This document shows positions 34,482 to 47,465 of a stretch of 64,000 bases of DNA, one piece after another; position 1 is the first letter of the stretch, and every line of letters begins with the position of its first letter. The stretch is from Cordilura impudica (taxonomy: Eukaryota > Arthropoda > Insecta > Diptera > Scathophagidae). The stretch covers positions 56,679,908 to 56,743,907 of the forward strand of contig OY821521.1 in the NCBI GenBank assembly GCA_963682025.1, written 5' to 3'. A program made the position numbers and the translations under genes. Below the pieces are notes generated by a model, which worked only from the letters and a program-made list of their open reading frames with translations, ran no database searches and was not told the origin of the DNA.

Positions 34482-34487
34482 AATAAA
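34482..34487 (+). terminator. Poly(A) signal of PPO copy A
   Basis: AATAAA about 133 bases after the stop; an earlier AATAAAA-like run at 34354-34362 is an alternative. Confidence 0.5.
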
Positions 34488-34499
34488 CAAATAAGAAGC

Positions 34500-35090
34500 A
34501 TTAAACAATTTTGTTTAATATTATCAACTAACGGAAGCCATTACCTTTTAAGAAATTTTTATAAGCTTACGTTAACTGACATCCCAAAAGTTGGGCCTTA
34601 GACAGTAAAATTAATTTGAAATGGCTAACAGTTATAATCTGCGATCCATCGAGTAAGCGACGCTTCGTTTCTTCTATTATTTTTTAATAAGAGAAACTAA
34701 CGTTATTTTGTTTGTGGTCCTCGGAGTAGCTGCTAAGATTTCATTTCATTTCATAACGGTTCATTTTAGTTTAAGAGTTTTTTTATATATAAAATAGCTC
34801 CCCCTATCCTCCATTGCGTAGGTAATGGTTGCTTATGTTGGCTTATGTCACGCTATTAAATTTGGAACACAAAAAAAAAGGAGTTGCAAAAATGAGGTTT
34901 AAGCATATTGTTTATTGGTTTAATTTTTGTTGTTTTTGAGATGTTTGTTTTGTTTTAATCTGATTTTAACTCTGCAATATTGGCCAGTTAAACCTAAGGT
35001 ACAGTTGTCAAAAAATAATCAGCTGATAAAAAAACATACAGCTGTTTCGTAAATTAAAAAACTTTTTTTTCGCAAAATAAAATAAAAATT
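34500..35090. other. Spacer after PPO copy A
   Basis: AT-rich, no gene or recognised repeat. CAGCTGATAAAAAAACATAC followed by ACAGCTGTTTCG just before the Harbinger ORF may be part of that element's 5' region. Confidence 0.4.
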
Positions 35091-35094
35091 TTAA

Positions 35095-35600
35095 ATGAAT
35101 TACTCTTCGGATGATGAAGACTTCAGTGATTCTGAAATATATGGAAATTTAAATAAAACCATTATAAGGAAATCTAGAGGAATCAGAACACGACAAAATC
35201 ATTTCATATATAGACATGGAATTTTTCCAAAGATTTCGGTTGACCAAGCTCTAAGCGTATAGAGTTTTGGAACTTGTTGGACCCCATATAAGAAACCCAA
35301 CGAACTGGTAAGAAATTATTTTGTATTCACCATTGTTTCTCTAATTATTTATTCTTAATAATAATGCATTGTTCGAAGAACAAATGCTGAGTCTATATAC
35401 GAGTATGCAACTGGTCGCATGCTAATGACTATTGGCGATCTCAATGGAGTAGTAAAATCAACGATTTCGAAGATTATTACGAAGGTGTCTCATAACATAG
35501 CTCTATTAAAAGGGCATTTCATAGTATTTCCAGCATCAGATGAGGAGCTCCGAGAGTGTTTAAAGGAAGTTTATGACAAAAGGTATTGCCCCAATTGACT
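35095..35600 (+). pseudogene. PIF/Harbinger transposase fragment
   Basis: An ATG at 35095 opens an acidic N-terminus (MNYSSDDEDFSDSEIYG) that runs to a stop near 35262 after ISVDQALSV. After a possible intron or decay, 35400-35598 reads YATGRMLMTIGDLNGVVKST, ISKIITKVSHNIALLKGHFI, then FPASDEELRECLKEVYDKRY. The 'T.GD..G..KST.S.I...V...I' helix-turn-helix before the first catalytic Asp is characteristic of HARBI1/PIF transposases. The rest was lost at the junction with repeat X at about 35610, so the DDE domain is missing. Confidence 0.75.
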
Positions 35601-35611
35601 GCACACTAGCG

Positions 35612-36862
35612 TGGTCCTTAAAAATGAAAATGCGATTTTGGTGATAGGCGGGATCCAGTTTGTTACCTTTCAATATAAAACTAATAAAAGTAAAGTTTGG
35701 GGACAATCGGATAAAGAAAAGTCGCGCCGGAAATTGATTGAACATTTCAAGTGTGTTTATATGGGAAAAATATGACTTTTTTTAGATTTTACGAAAATTT
35801 CTTTCTATAGTTTAATTTCTCCGACAAGTTGTTGTAAGAATCGCGATCAGTACTAAATTATCTTTTCAAAAAGCTATAAAAATTCAAAATCGAATAAAAA
35901 TTCGCCAAAAAATAGCAAATGCCCCAGACCACTTTTGTGCCAAAAAAATTAGGTCATGAAATTTGATGGCATTTTTTTCAACTTTGAGAAATTGATTAAA
36001 GCCATAATTTTCTTTTGTCTCTATACTTATAAGTATTCAGATATGAAGTATTGTTTTATTACCACGTTGCTAGCCTATTGCGCATTGAGACCGAAAATGG
36101 GAAATTTTTTTGATAAAATCTTGAAAACTCATTTTTCAAGTTTTAAAAAATTTTCTTAAACAAAATTCAAAAAAATGGATCTGGCACTTTAAAGTTTTAT
36201 TAAATGTATGTCAGAGATTAACTGTGTGAATTTTTTTGACAAGGATTTTATTTGTGCGGATTTCGAGAAAAATGGGATTTTTGTGAAATATTCTGTATAT
36301 GTAATCTTTCTAAATTCTTTATATCTAAATTTGATCACTTCTCTACTTTTAAATGCTATATTTTATCTTTATAGCCTAGAGTATCGGAAAAAAATAATTT
36401 GACCCAATTAACCCTTTTGGAATTGGGGTCACATATGACCCAAAGCTAATAAAAGACTACTTTTCAAAAAATTCAAATATTTTCCAAATACTGTTGAATA
36501 TTTAAAAGCGTTAATTAAAATATAACCAAATATGTATAACTTCCGTTCCCAAAATTTGGGATAAATCCGATAACGTTAACCCATTATTTGCCAAGGCCAG
36601 CTTTTGTTTTTAAGATATTTCTAAATAAAGATTACCGAAAACGAGTTTGTCTATTAAACTCGATGAAACCACTTTTTAGACTGTAAGAAATATAATTCGG
36701 TTAATTTTTCTTTTCATTTAACCCTTCAGTGCTCCTGGTATCATTATTATCCATTGTGATGTATCTCTGGTGCGATTATCTGCTTAATGCTCACGAATAT
36801 AAATTAAAGCAACTTTTAACCAATTTTATTATAAAATTATAGTATTTTTAAAAACTATCTAC
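35612..36862 (+). repeat. Dispersed repeat family X, uninterrupted copy
   Basis: Serves as the empty-site reference for the MULE and the TA MITE in the 25-28 kb copy. Starts GTGGTCCTTAAAAATGAAAA and ends near TTTTTAAAAACTATCTA. Noncoding; contains the GGGGTCACATATGACCC palindrome near 36427. Confidence 0.8.
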
Positions 36863-37009
36863 ATGTTTCCTCCATGCGATGTTGGTGCTACTATGGGCCT
36901 CTAAAATCATTTTTGAACCTCCAAAATTTCGATGAAAAAATTGATTTCATACATAGGTACCCCTTTCACTGAGGTGTGGAGGGTATAAAAATGTGGAGTG
37001 CTATGAAAA

Positions 37010-37249
37010 TGACAGTTTTAAATGTTTTGACAACTCCAAAAATCGAGAATAACAAAGATCGCCAAAATAAAAAATCTCAAAAACAAAAATCGCCATAATT
37101 AAAAATCACAAAAAAAGAAAAATCGTCCAAGTAAAAAATCGACAAAATCAAAAATTGCCAAAAATAAAAAAAATATATTTCTCGAAAATGTTTTGCCAGT
37201 TTTTAATTTCGTTACGATGGGTGTAGCGAAGCACATGGGGTACAGCTAG
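37010..37249 (+). mobile_element. Second Helitron-like family, 3' end
   Basis: Ends GTAGCGAAGCACATGGGGTA then CAGCTAG (CTAG 37246-37249) before T, with a small GC-GAA-GC hairpin just upstream: the classic 'CGAAGC...GGGTACAGCTAG' type of Helitron end. Upstream 37028-37170 is an imperfect AAAATCGCCAAAATAAAA-type repeat. The 5' limit is not known. Confidence 0.55.
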
Positions 37250-39160
37250 TCTACAATAAAAATACTAGGGTTTAAATAAAATACTTTTTATTAACCTAAA
37301 CAAAATAAAATTCGTTTTTTCTCTGCTCAAAATAATAGATTTATTTTAAATATCATAAAAAATCTTATTTTGTTTTAAACTAGAAAGAAGAATTAAATCA
37401 AAACTTATTTTATGTTTAACACCGGTTATATTTACTTATATTAATAACAACTAGAATGTCCACCGTTATTAACTAACACAGCTTGAATTCGAACTCGTAA
37501 ACACAAACATTTTAGAATCTTTTGTATTGAAATCAGTATTCATATTGTATTAGTTTAAGTGCGGGCCTGTTATGACTTTTTTCTATAAGCGATCTATTCT
37601 TAAATTTAGCGTAATTTTCACACGGGGACAATTTTTGCAATGTGTTGTTGACAACAAAAAATCATCTATATTTTATTTTTTGCCCTTTTTACCCCCAACA
37701 TATTATATATTTTGAATTTTGTAAAACACGCATATTCTCTAGCACTTTATAAAATTTCGATGAGTTCTATTTCGTCGAATGAGAACATTTATCTTTTATA
37801 TCATCTGTCCACCCTGCCATTCAATTAGGTATATTCGGATCAAATTTTGTAAATACTTGAACGGGCATTAGCTGACATTGAATTTCCGTTATTTAATGTT
37901 TGGTCAATATGTATTTTAATCGAGTATATTTTGATTGGTTTAAAGTCCTGTTTAATAAACCCCTGATAGATACAGTAAATCAAGTGTAAAGCATGAAATT
38001 CGGTAAATTACATGTGAATAATCATAAACAATTTTTAACAACAACGATTAAGAGAAGAACTTACAATTTATCCTAATTAAACGGTTAGATTGTAGTTACG
38101 GCATTAAATATATACAAGATAAAATTGGGTAGCAATCAACTGCATCCTACCAAAACAAAAAAATGGTTCTAACCTTAGCTATGACAGCTATCGTTTGACC
38201 AGAGCTATAAAATACACATCTGGCAATACCTTTAGTAAGAAAATAATAATTTGCAAATCTTAACAAGAAATTCAGTCTGCCTGTGTAAAAATATAAATTA
38301 AAATAGTTTAATTAACAAGAACATAAATTATATTTTAATAAATTAGTAAAACGATTGTTGCACTTTGAGTAGAAAGCAAAAGTTTATGTGTGCAAGTGTT
38401 TTTTGTGAAAATATATCAAAAATCATACAAAGCCGGTTATCTGGCAAAAGTGTTGTGTGTTAGTTGTTTTGTTCTTTAAATTAAGGCTGTAAATTGTTGT
38501 AAAGTCATGTTTTTAGTTAATAAATTACAAAAGGGCATCCCATTTATCAATTTAATTAAGAAAATTTTAAGATGCCAATGGATCTTTGTTCAATTTCAGA
38601 ACAGAGACTCCGTTGGCCAAAGTTTTTTTTGCTTTATTAGTGCTTGGTAGGTTTGATATCAAGAGTGGTGTGTTTTTTTTTTCTACATATAAAAAAATTA
38701 ATGTTATTTGTTGTTATGTATGGTGAAATTTATATTAATTGGCAATTATAATGGAGTAATACAAATTCTGGCATAAAATAGAGGTGAGTTAAAATTAAAT
38801 ATAAAAAATATTTCTGTGTTCTTATTGGAGTTTTTATTTATTGTAGAACAAACTCACAAGAATGTTAACAGGTATTTACAAAATTTTATTTATTTTTATC
38901 CTTCAAAAATATACAAAAAATGCTGGTAAAATGGATTGAAGGAATTCCCTTAATAAAAAATTTGTTTTCGGAAACCAATATCAGGGATCAATTATATTTT
39001 TTGTTTGTTTAACATTAAAGTACTTTTCAATATGTTATGTACATTCAAATGAAAAATAATTTGCTCAAATAATCTTTCAGATTTAATATCACTATGCAAC
39101 AAAACTAAAATTTATGATACCTGATAAGCACTATATTTTTATAATGGTTGTGGTGCACTA
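37250..39160. other. AT-rich spacer, no firm gene
   Basis: No conserved ORF. 38590-38640 has a splice-acceptor-like TTCAATTTCAG followed by a hydrophobic frame (TETPLAKVFFALLVLG) and a GTAGGT donor; see findings. The rest shows nothing. Confidence 0.4.
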
Positions 39161-39166
39161 ACAACA

Positions 39167-41856
39167 TTATAATTTATAATTTATAATTTATAATTTATAA
39201 TTTATAATTTATAATTTATAATTTATAATTTATAATTTATAATTTATAATTTATAATTTATAATTTATAATTTATAATTTATAATTTATAATTTATAATT
39301 TATAATTTATAATTTATAATTTATAATTTATAATTTATAATTTATAATTTATAATTTATAATTTATAATTTATAATTTATAATTTATAATTTATAATTTA
39401 TAATTTATAATTTATAATTTATAATTTATAATTTATAATTTATAATTTATAATTTATAATTTATAATTTATAATTTATAATTTATAATTTATAATTTATA
39501 ATTTATAATTTATAATTTATAATTTATAATTTATAATTTATAATTTATAATTTATAATTTATAATTTATAATTTATAATTTATAATTTATAATTTATAAT
39601 TTATAATTTATAATTTATAATTTATAATTTATAATTTATAATTTATAATTTATAATTTATAACTTATAATTTATAATTTATAATTTATAATTTATAATTT
39701 ATAATTTATAATTTATAATTTATAATTTATAATTTATAATTTATAATTTATAATTTATAATTTATAATTTATAATTTATAATTTATAATTTATAATTTAT
39801 AATTTATAATTTATAATTTATAATTTATAATTTATAATTTATAATTTATAATTTATAATTTATAATTTATAATTTATAATTTACAATTTATAATTTATAA
39901 TTTATAATTTATAATTTATAATTTATAATTTATAATTTATAATTTATAATTTACAATTTATAATTTATAATTTATAATTTATAATTTATAATTTATAATT
40001 TATAATTTATAATTTATAATTTATAATTTATAATTTATAATTTATAATTTATAATTTATAATTTATAATTTATAATTTATAATTTATAATTTATAATTTA
40101 TAATTTATGAATTAATTTTATAATTTATAATTTATGAATTATAATTTATAATTTATAATTTATAATTTATAATTTATAATTTATAATTTATAATTTATAA
40201 TTTATAATTTATAATTTATAATTTATAATTTATAATTTATAATTTATAATTTATAATTTATAATTTATAATTTATAATTTATAATTTATAATTTATAATT
40301 TATAATTTATAATTTATAATTTATAATTTATAATTTATAATTTATAATTTATAATTTATAATTTATAATTTATAATTTATAATTTATAATTTATAATTTA
40401 TAATTTATAATTTATAATTTATAATTTATAATTTATAATTTATAATTTATAATTTATAATTTATAATTTATAATTTATAATTTATAATTTATAATTTATA
40501 ATTTATAATTTATAATTTATAATTTATAATTTATAATTTATAATTTATAATTTATAATTTATAATTTATAATTTATAATTTATAATTTATAATTTATAAT
40601 TTATAATTTATAACTTATAATTTATAATTTATAATTTATAATTTATAATTTATAATTTATAATTTATAATTTATAATTTATAATTTATAATTTATAATTT
40701 ATAATTTATAACTTATAATTTATAATTTATAATTTATAATTTATAATTTATAATTTATAATTTATAATTTATAATTTATAATTTATAATTTATAATTTAT
40801 AATTTATAATTTATAATTTATAATTTATAATTTATAATTTATAATTTATAATTTATAATTTATAATTTATAATTTATAATTTATAATTTATAATTTATAA
40901 TTTATAATTTATAATTTATAATTTATAATTTATAATTTACAATTTATAATTTATAATTTATAATTTATAATTTATAATTTATAATTTATAATTTATAATT
41001 TATAATTTACAATTTATAATTTATAATTTATAATTTATAATTTATAATTTATAATTTATAATTTATAATTTATAATTTATAATTTATAATTTATAATTTA
41101 TAATTTATAATTTATAATTTATAATTTATAATTTATAATTTATAATTTATAATTTATAATTTATAATTTATGAATTAATTTTATAATTTATAATTTATGA
41201 ATTATAATTTATAATTTATAATTTATAATTTATAATTTATAATTTATAATTTATAATTTATAATTTATAATTTATAATTTATAATTTATAATTTATAATT
41301 TATAATTTATAATTTATAATTTATAATTTATAATTTATAATTTATAATTTATAATTTATAATTTATAATTTATAATTTATAATTTATAATTTATAATTTA
41401 TAATTTATAATTTATAATTTATAATTTATAATTTATAATTTATAATTTATAATTTATAATTTATAATTTATAATTTATAATTTATAATTTATAATTTATA
41501 ATTTATAATTTATAATTTATAATTTATAATTTATAATTTATAATTTATAATTTATAATTTATAATTTATAATTTATAATTTATAATTTATAATTTATAAT
41601 TTATAATTTATAATTTATAATTTATAATTTATAATTTATAATTTATAATTTATAATTTATAATTTATAATTTATAATTTATAATTTATAATTTATAATTT
41701 ATAATTTATAATTTATGATTTATAATTTATAATTTATAATTTATAATTTATAATTTATAATTTATAATTTATAATTTATAATTTATAATTTATAATTTAT
41801 AATTTATAATTTATAATTTATAATTTATAATTTATTATTTATAATATATAATTTAA
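39167..41856. repeat. (ATAATTT)n heptamer array, 2.7 kb, with higher-order structure
   Basis: About 384 units of a 7-base repeat. Rare variants recur with constant offset: TTACAATTT at 39884 and 39954 against 40940 and 41010 (1056 apart), the TTTATGAATTAATTTTATAA block at about 40109 and 41172 (1063 apart), AACTTATAA at 39663 and 40712 (1049 apart). Decays at its right edge. Confidence 0.97.
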
Positions 41857-42103
41857 AATTTGAGAGATGTTTAATCTCTCTTAAAATTATATTAAATTAA
41901 ATAAAATAATATACCTGACATAATTCGTTACGCCCTGTTAATGCGAATGATTTAAATTATATATCAGACACTCTGTGTTGAATAGTGAATTGCTAAAATT
42001 GATACCTTAGGCTCATTTAAATATTCATAATTTTTTTATATATGTAGACTAAAAAATCATTGGAAGACAAAAATTGAATGAAAAATTATATTTCCTAGAA
42101 TTT

Positions 42104-42135
42104 GCACTCGAATTTCGAGTGCAGGGCTATACTAG
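42104..42135 (+). mobile_element. Helitron 3' terminus, best-preserved hairpin
   Basis: GCACTCGAA-T-TTCGAGTGC (42104-42122), a 9-bp perfect stem, a 9-base spacer, CTAG 42132-42135, then T. The same end family as 4222, 11912, 47465 and 60723. The body upstream is not alignable with the other copies; it could reach back toward the heptamer array. Confidence 0.75.
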
Positions 42136-42337
42136 TTACTTTTATTACGAATAAAAAAAAACTAAGGCATGGATGGAAATTTGGGCTGAATTTAATTGGA
42201 ATTTTGGCAGTTATAAGTCATCTCAGACTCTGAAAACATAATATGAAATTTAAAAAAAAAAATTGTTGAGTATTGGAACAAAGGGGATGATCTATACAGG
42301 GGGATTCTTTAGAACGACAGTTGATTATCGTCCAATT

Positions 42338-42672
42338 TTTATACCCTATACCACTCTGTGGCCAAAAATATTTGACCTAGACCCTTTTATTATACCGATC
42401 AGCTCAGAATCACTCTCTGAGTGGTTTTAGAGATGTCCTTCCGTCCGTCCGTCCGTCCGTCTGTGTGTCCATGTAAACCTTGTAATTAAACTACAGGTTG
42501 CAAATAGGAATATTTTTTGATGAAACTTTCTATATAAGCTTCCATCGGCCATGTGAAAATCGGTCCATGTTCAGACCTAGTCCCCATACAAATGACCGCT
42601 ATGAAATCGACATAAATTGCCATAAGATCGAAATTGTCATATAGATCTCAGTCAAATTGGGTTTGTAATTAA
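42338..42672 (+). repeat. R850 copy, 5' part only
   Basis: Starts TATACCCTATACCACTCTGT, includes (CCGT)n at 42438-42458, and stops within the CAAATTGGGTTTGTA segment. Confidence 0.8.
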
Positions 42673-44050
42673 TTTTTTTAACTTAATTTTTTTAAAACTT
42701 CTTCACTTTCATTCCGCCCACCTCAGCCCAAACGTCTGTTTTTTTTCTTCTAGTATTGAGTGTGTTTTGTTTTTGTATTTTCAACATATTGGGAAAGCAT
42801 CTGTCCCATTTTGATCTTTCTTTTGGCTGTTCAATCAAAATAAATTCCACTTCTTCTTCCTTTTCCTTTCCTACATTTATTTCTTAAACTTCTAATTCTG
42901 AAAAGGTACATAAAAAATAAAGATAATAAAAAATGCTTTTATAAGTTTTACTTATTGTGTGACAATAAAAGTCATCGCCGTAAATTAACTTATGACCAAA
43001 ATTTCGAAAAATTTGAGGAACGTTTGGTTTCCAACATTTTTTTAATTACTTTAATGTACACGTTGTTTTGTTTTTTATTTTTTTTTTATTTGGAATTTGT
43101 AATATTATCATTTTATTGATAAGAAGTTGTTAATGGTGCCACTATTTATTTGGCTTAAAACAGGGATGCCCACTAGTTTCTTATGATAGTGCAAACAATA
43201 ATACATATGAAGGAATGTATTTTTTTTCATAATATTATTCCTTACATGTACACTGGAAGAAAAAACAAAAAATTTTATCTCAAATGAAGTGTCCTAAAAT
43301 GCTTTTCAATATATGTTGTGTTAGTCTGAATAATTTGAAAGCATTCTGCTTCAGCTTTAAAGTTGCAACAAAATCTACATTGAATATCTCGGTCGCCAAT
43401 GTGTATCAACAAAGCATACGAAATTGTTCTTGCTTGGATCTTTAGTATAAGTTAGGAAAAACAACAGAAATCGAAAAAGAGAAAATTGTTCGTGTATTTT
43501 GTATTGCTTGGTGTTGGGTGCTGTGTGGATGTATTAGAATACACTGCCTATGCCTAAGTGCTTTTACAAAAGCAAGTGTGCATAGAGGTCATAGGACGTG
43601 GGCATATATGCGTTAAAATACGGCAGACTACCCGTTCTGTCAGTTCCTAAACTACCACTGGAAACCAACATGAGTGTTAAAGTCAGTTTATAATTGTTTT
43701 GAGTTTAACTAACTGGCAATTAAATCAAGTATAACTCACATCCTAAAAACTAGCTCTTTATGTAATCCAATACACAAATTCAATTTTGTTATTGAAAAGT
43801 TGCTGGAGGACATACAAAATTTGAAACAAATCCTTTACTGCTTTCCATTTTTCTTTAAAAAAAACCATTACTAAACAACAATTAATTATACCAGTTGAAA
43901 GATTATTTTGATTATCTTTTTTATGAACATAAAGATACATTTAGGTTTATCTGAATTATTTTTGTAATACTATTGCATATAATGGAATGAAATTGAAATA
44001 AAATATAAACTATTGAATTGAGAATGCAAGGAGCACTATAGTAAGTATAA
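42673..44050. other. Spacer downstream of PPO copy B, no gene seen
   Basis: Mixed complexity; no frame, splice pattern or repeat family I can support. It includes the 3' flank of copy B, which is on the minus strand and ends at 44058. Confidence 0.45.
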
Positions 44051-44057
44051 ATAAAAT

Positions 44058-46265
44058 TTATTGAGTTGTTCTTAATACGGTTCTATCTTCATGACGTATG
44101 TTTACATCAACCACACTCATATTGGGAGTCAAGAAATTAACCAAGCGATCAGCACCAGAGCGAGGCAAGCGATCGAATGGATAACCCATAGGACGACGAT
44201 CGGGATATAGGCGATCACGGACACCACAGAAGGAAGCAGCGGTACTGCAGGTGCCAACCAATTGTTGATCAACCTGTAAGAGAAATTTGAAAAAGAATAG
44301 TTAAATAACCAGAAAGTCTTGGAAGTTGCAATCAATTTTATAAAAACTTACTCTATCATCTTCGTAATTTGAAACCATAACAAATAATTCACATGGCATG
44401 CCTTCGGGCAGACCCTTGGGGATCAACATGTGATTTGGCCATCCACAGCCACAGAAATTGAATTCCAATTCATCCGGTGAGCCTGCAGTTGGACGGTTTG
44501 CATCCAAATTGCGGAAAGTACGTTCGAAAGGAATGGTGACACTTGACTCAGTAGAACGGCGACGGATGGTATTTTGACCAGGATTTACTATAAAGAAAAT
44601 TTTAATTTTGATTTTTTTTTTGCGTTTGTTTTATGCATTAAACCACTAAAAATCCTTACAAGAAGCTACAAATTTATCCAATTCCACCATCAATAGACGT
44701 TGGTCTCTCAACAGCATAGGTTGACCGCGCTCATCGGTCTTGGGTCCCAGGAATATACGTACAGTACCGAAACGTTGAGCACCGCCGTCGTTGTTAACAT
44801 TGATGGTATAGGTGAATGGGGTATGTTGCAAGTGGGTAAAACGGGCGAAAACATTGCCTCTGGGTACGAAATCCATGCCACGTGATAAATCTACATCAGA
44901 TTGCTGCCAGAATGTTGATAAAATATTTGGTTGACCACCCTCGCTAGCTACTTGGAAACCAGCTATAGTTATGCCATCATATTGCAGCTGTGGCAATGTG
45001 TAGCCGGGCAAACTGGACTTGTAGTCTTGAAAGATATCATCAATGTAAGCATGCCATCTATAGAAAACAGGATCACGCATAGCAGTGGCTGAATCACCCA
45101 TAACACCAAACGATTCCAAATGACGATGATCGGGATCATGGGCATAGGATATGAACACATGACCCATATTATGGAAATCGCCATACAATGCACGATTGGG
45201 TGACAAAATAGAAGACTCCATCATATTACCCAAAATATCAATGCCACGTTGTTCATCCAAATTGACGCGATTACCAGTTTCATCTACAACGAAACCTTGA
45301 TGGATGGCTTCAAAAAGGCGATCACGCCATCTTTCCAAATCACCAAGATCTAAATTAATTTGATCCAATTCGCGATTCAAATCACTCAAACGAGTATTAT
45401 CGAAACGTGGTGGCCAAGCGCGACTGGCCACCAAAGAATCCATTTTTGGGAAATAACCCTCAGCAATTGGTTCGCGGATATTGTTGAATCTGTTAACTCG
45501 AGCCAAATTGTTGCTAAAACGTTCCATATTATAGCGGGCCACAATCTGTTGATGCATATAGTAAAATAATTCACCACGACGATCTTTGTCGACAATAGTA
45601 CGATCACCAGCTTCGAAGGGATACACTAAATGCCAATGCCAATGATGCAGATTGATGCCAAGATCCTCACGGAAATACCATAATCGATGTTCTGGTTCTA
45701 AATCAGAAGCCGTATAGTCTCTGGGCACAACAATGGGCATACGAGAACCTTCTGGCACTACAGTCACTTCTTCTCTCACTTGACGAAACACTTTAGAGTC
45801 GACGAATTTAGCAGGGAAATTTTGTGCAAATGATGGCAAATCCAAACCCTTGGTATCAGGACGATGCAACAACGCCACGGATAAAGCATAATTGAACAAA
45901 AAGGGATTAACACGATCACGAGCATACACGGCTACACTTTGTAAATCATCAATTGAACGCAAACCCATGAAAATATCAATCAAGCGACCGGCAATACGTC
46001 TATGACGTGGAACAAACAATGAGAATTGTTCATCACGACCCAAAGACATGGGAATCCTTAAATCCGGCAATGAAATATTACGTACTGGAATGCGCTTTTC
46101 AGCCTTTTCTCCAAAACGAGATTGTACCTCGTTGCCAATGGGCCGATAACGATCGGTTAAAAATGTCTCTGGCATATCAAAAACAGTACTTGTCTTGCCC
46201 TTTTCCATGAACACAGGTTCAGATGGGCGGTCAAACAACAGCAAAAGATCCTGTTTATCGGCCAT
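44058..46265 (-). CDS. PPO2: Prophenoloxidase, PPO2-type, copy B
   Basis: Minus-strand exons 46265-44660, 44587-44352 and 44273-44058 (1606, 236 and 216 bases; 685 residues). Same domain plan as copy A: activation Arg50-Phe51 (VQSRFGE), CuA His208/212/238, CuB His365/369/405, GCGWPNHM near 582-589, no signal peptide. Nearly identical to copy C: only three silent differences in the first 245 coding bases, with a cluster of replacements at residues 414-421 (DYKSSLPG here, EHKARLTA in C). Introns are 72 and 78 bases; the second is very similar to that of C and the first is not. It sits in inverted orientation to A and C, about 9.7 kb and 11.7 kb away. Lacks the extra intron of copy A. Confidence 0.97.
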
Positions 46266-46406
46266 ATTTGTATAGTTATTTTTTTATTTCCACTCAAATT
46301 TCAAACAAAAAAGAGATATTTTAATGTCGTAAATATTTTAATTTCAAACAGTTTTGGAAATTGAAAATAATTAGTTACAATATTATTACAAGTAGTTCAG
46401 CTGAGG

Positions 46407-46587
46407 AACTAATGACTACATTAGACTTTCTTTTACTATTTATACATTTTGGAAATAACTTACGCATTTTATTCGGTAAGTTTACATAGCCGAGTAATGC
46501 GTTTGTCTCAAAAATGTTATTTTTGTGGTTAACCTATATCATATATTTCGGTTTACTAAATTTTAAATTTTATAGTTTTAGTGATAA
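46407..46587 (-). promoter_or_regulatory. PPO copy B promoter
   Basis: On the minus strand: TATAAATAG (46444-46436), then CATTAGTTCCTCAGC starting 30 bases later at 46414, the likely start site. AACCACA is at 46530-46524, 86 bases upstream of the TATA. TGATAA (GATA-type, plus-strand reading) at 46582-46587 and TTATCT near 46743. Confidence 0.6.
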
Positions 46588-46589
46588 GA

Positions 46590-47103
46590 ATGAAAAATAT
46601 TACTGGACGTAAAATATGAGACAATTGAATGAATCATGTGCATTTTGATATTGTCATCTCAATACTGTATAATATTCTATGAATTGTGATAATATTTGTG
46701 TAATAATCTTTGTGAAATAAAATGGAAAATGATCGGAAATACTTATCTTAGAAATGTAACGGTATTTAATTTTCAGAATTTTTTTACTCACATAATATAG
46801 AGTGGGTCACCAAAATTTGTATGACTATTCCCAGTAAATCTGGGCTGTAGCGATTACCTCCATGAGCTACTGGATTTTTAATATTCCATATTCGATGCTC
46901 TTTTTATAATCAACGAAGGAAAAAAGTTTTTCGTCCGTAATCACCAGAGCTAATGTAGTTCTAAATGTTCCCGAAATTTCTAATATTTTTTAATATTTTA
47001 TTTATTTTTTGATATCCTGTACAACAAGACCAAGTTTTTTAGTTATAGTACAGGATTATATGTGGATAAGGGATTAACAGTCTCAAAAATTTTATATAAT
47101 ATA
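46590..47103. other. Spacer, no gene seen
   Basis: Upstream region of copy B; AT-rich, nothing recognised beyond the promoter sites. Confidence 0.45.
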
Positions 47104-47465
47104 TCTATAATATTAATATGCTAAGCGATTTCTTGTGACCGATGTTTTGTTCCACCGTTTTATCCCGATTTTAAACAAACGCATATTATTTGAAAGGTAT
47201 TTCTTTTTAGCCGTTTTGTAGATTTATTTATTTTTAAATTTTTTCCTTTATTTTAAGTAAATTGCATTTAAAGTTGCTACTAACACAAACATAAAATTAT
47301 ACATATGCTATGTGTGTGTTTATTAAATTTGTTAATGTGTTTGTTAATGTTTTCTTCATTCACAATAATAATAAACCATAAAAGTGGTGGTTTGTGAATT
47401 GGCTAACTTTAAAAATAAAGCTGCTTAGAAATTGCACTCGAATTTCAGGCGCCGGAATCCGCTAG
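47104..47465 (+). mobile_element. Non-autonomous Helitron, complete
   Basis: A host A, then TCTATAATATTAATATGC; body matches 3861-4222 and the inverse of 11912-12287; ends GCGCCGGAATCCGCTAG before T. 362 bases. The terminal hairpin is decayed (GCACTCGAATTTCAGG). Confidence 0.8.
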
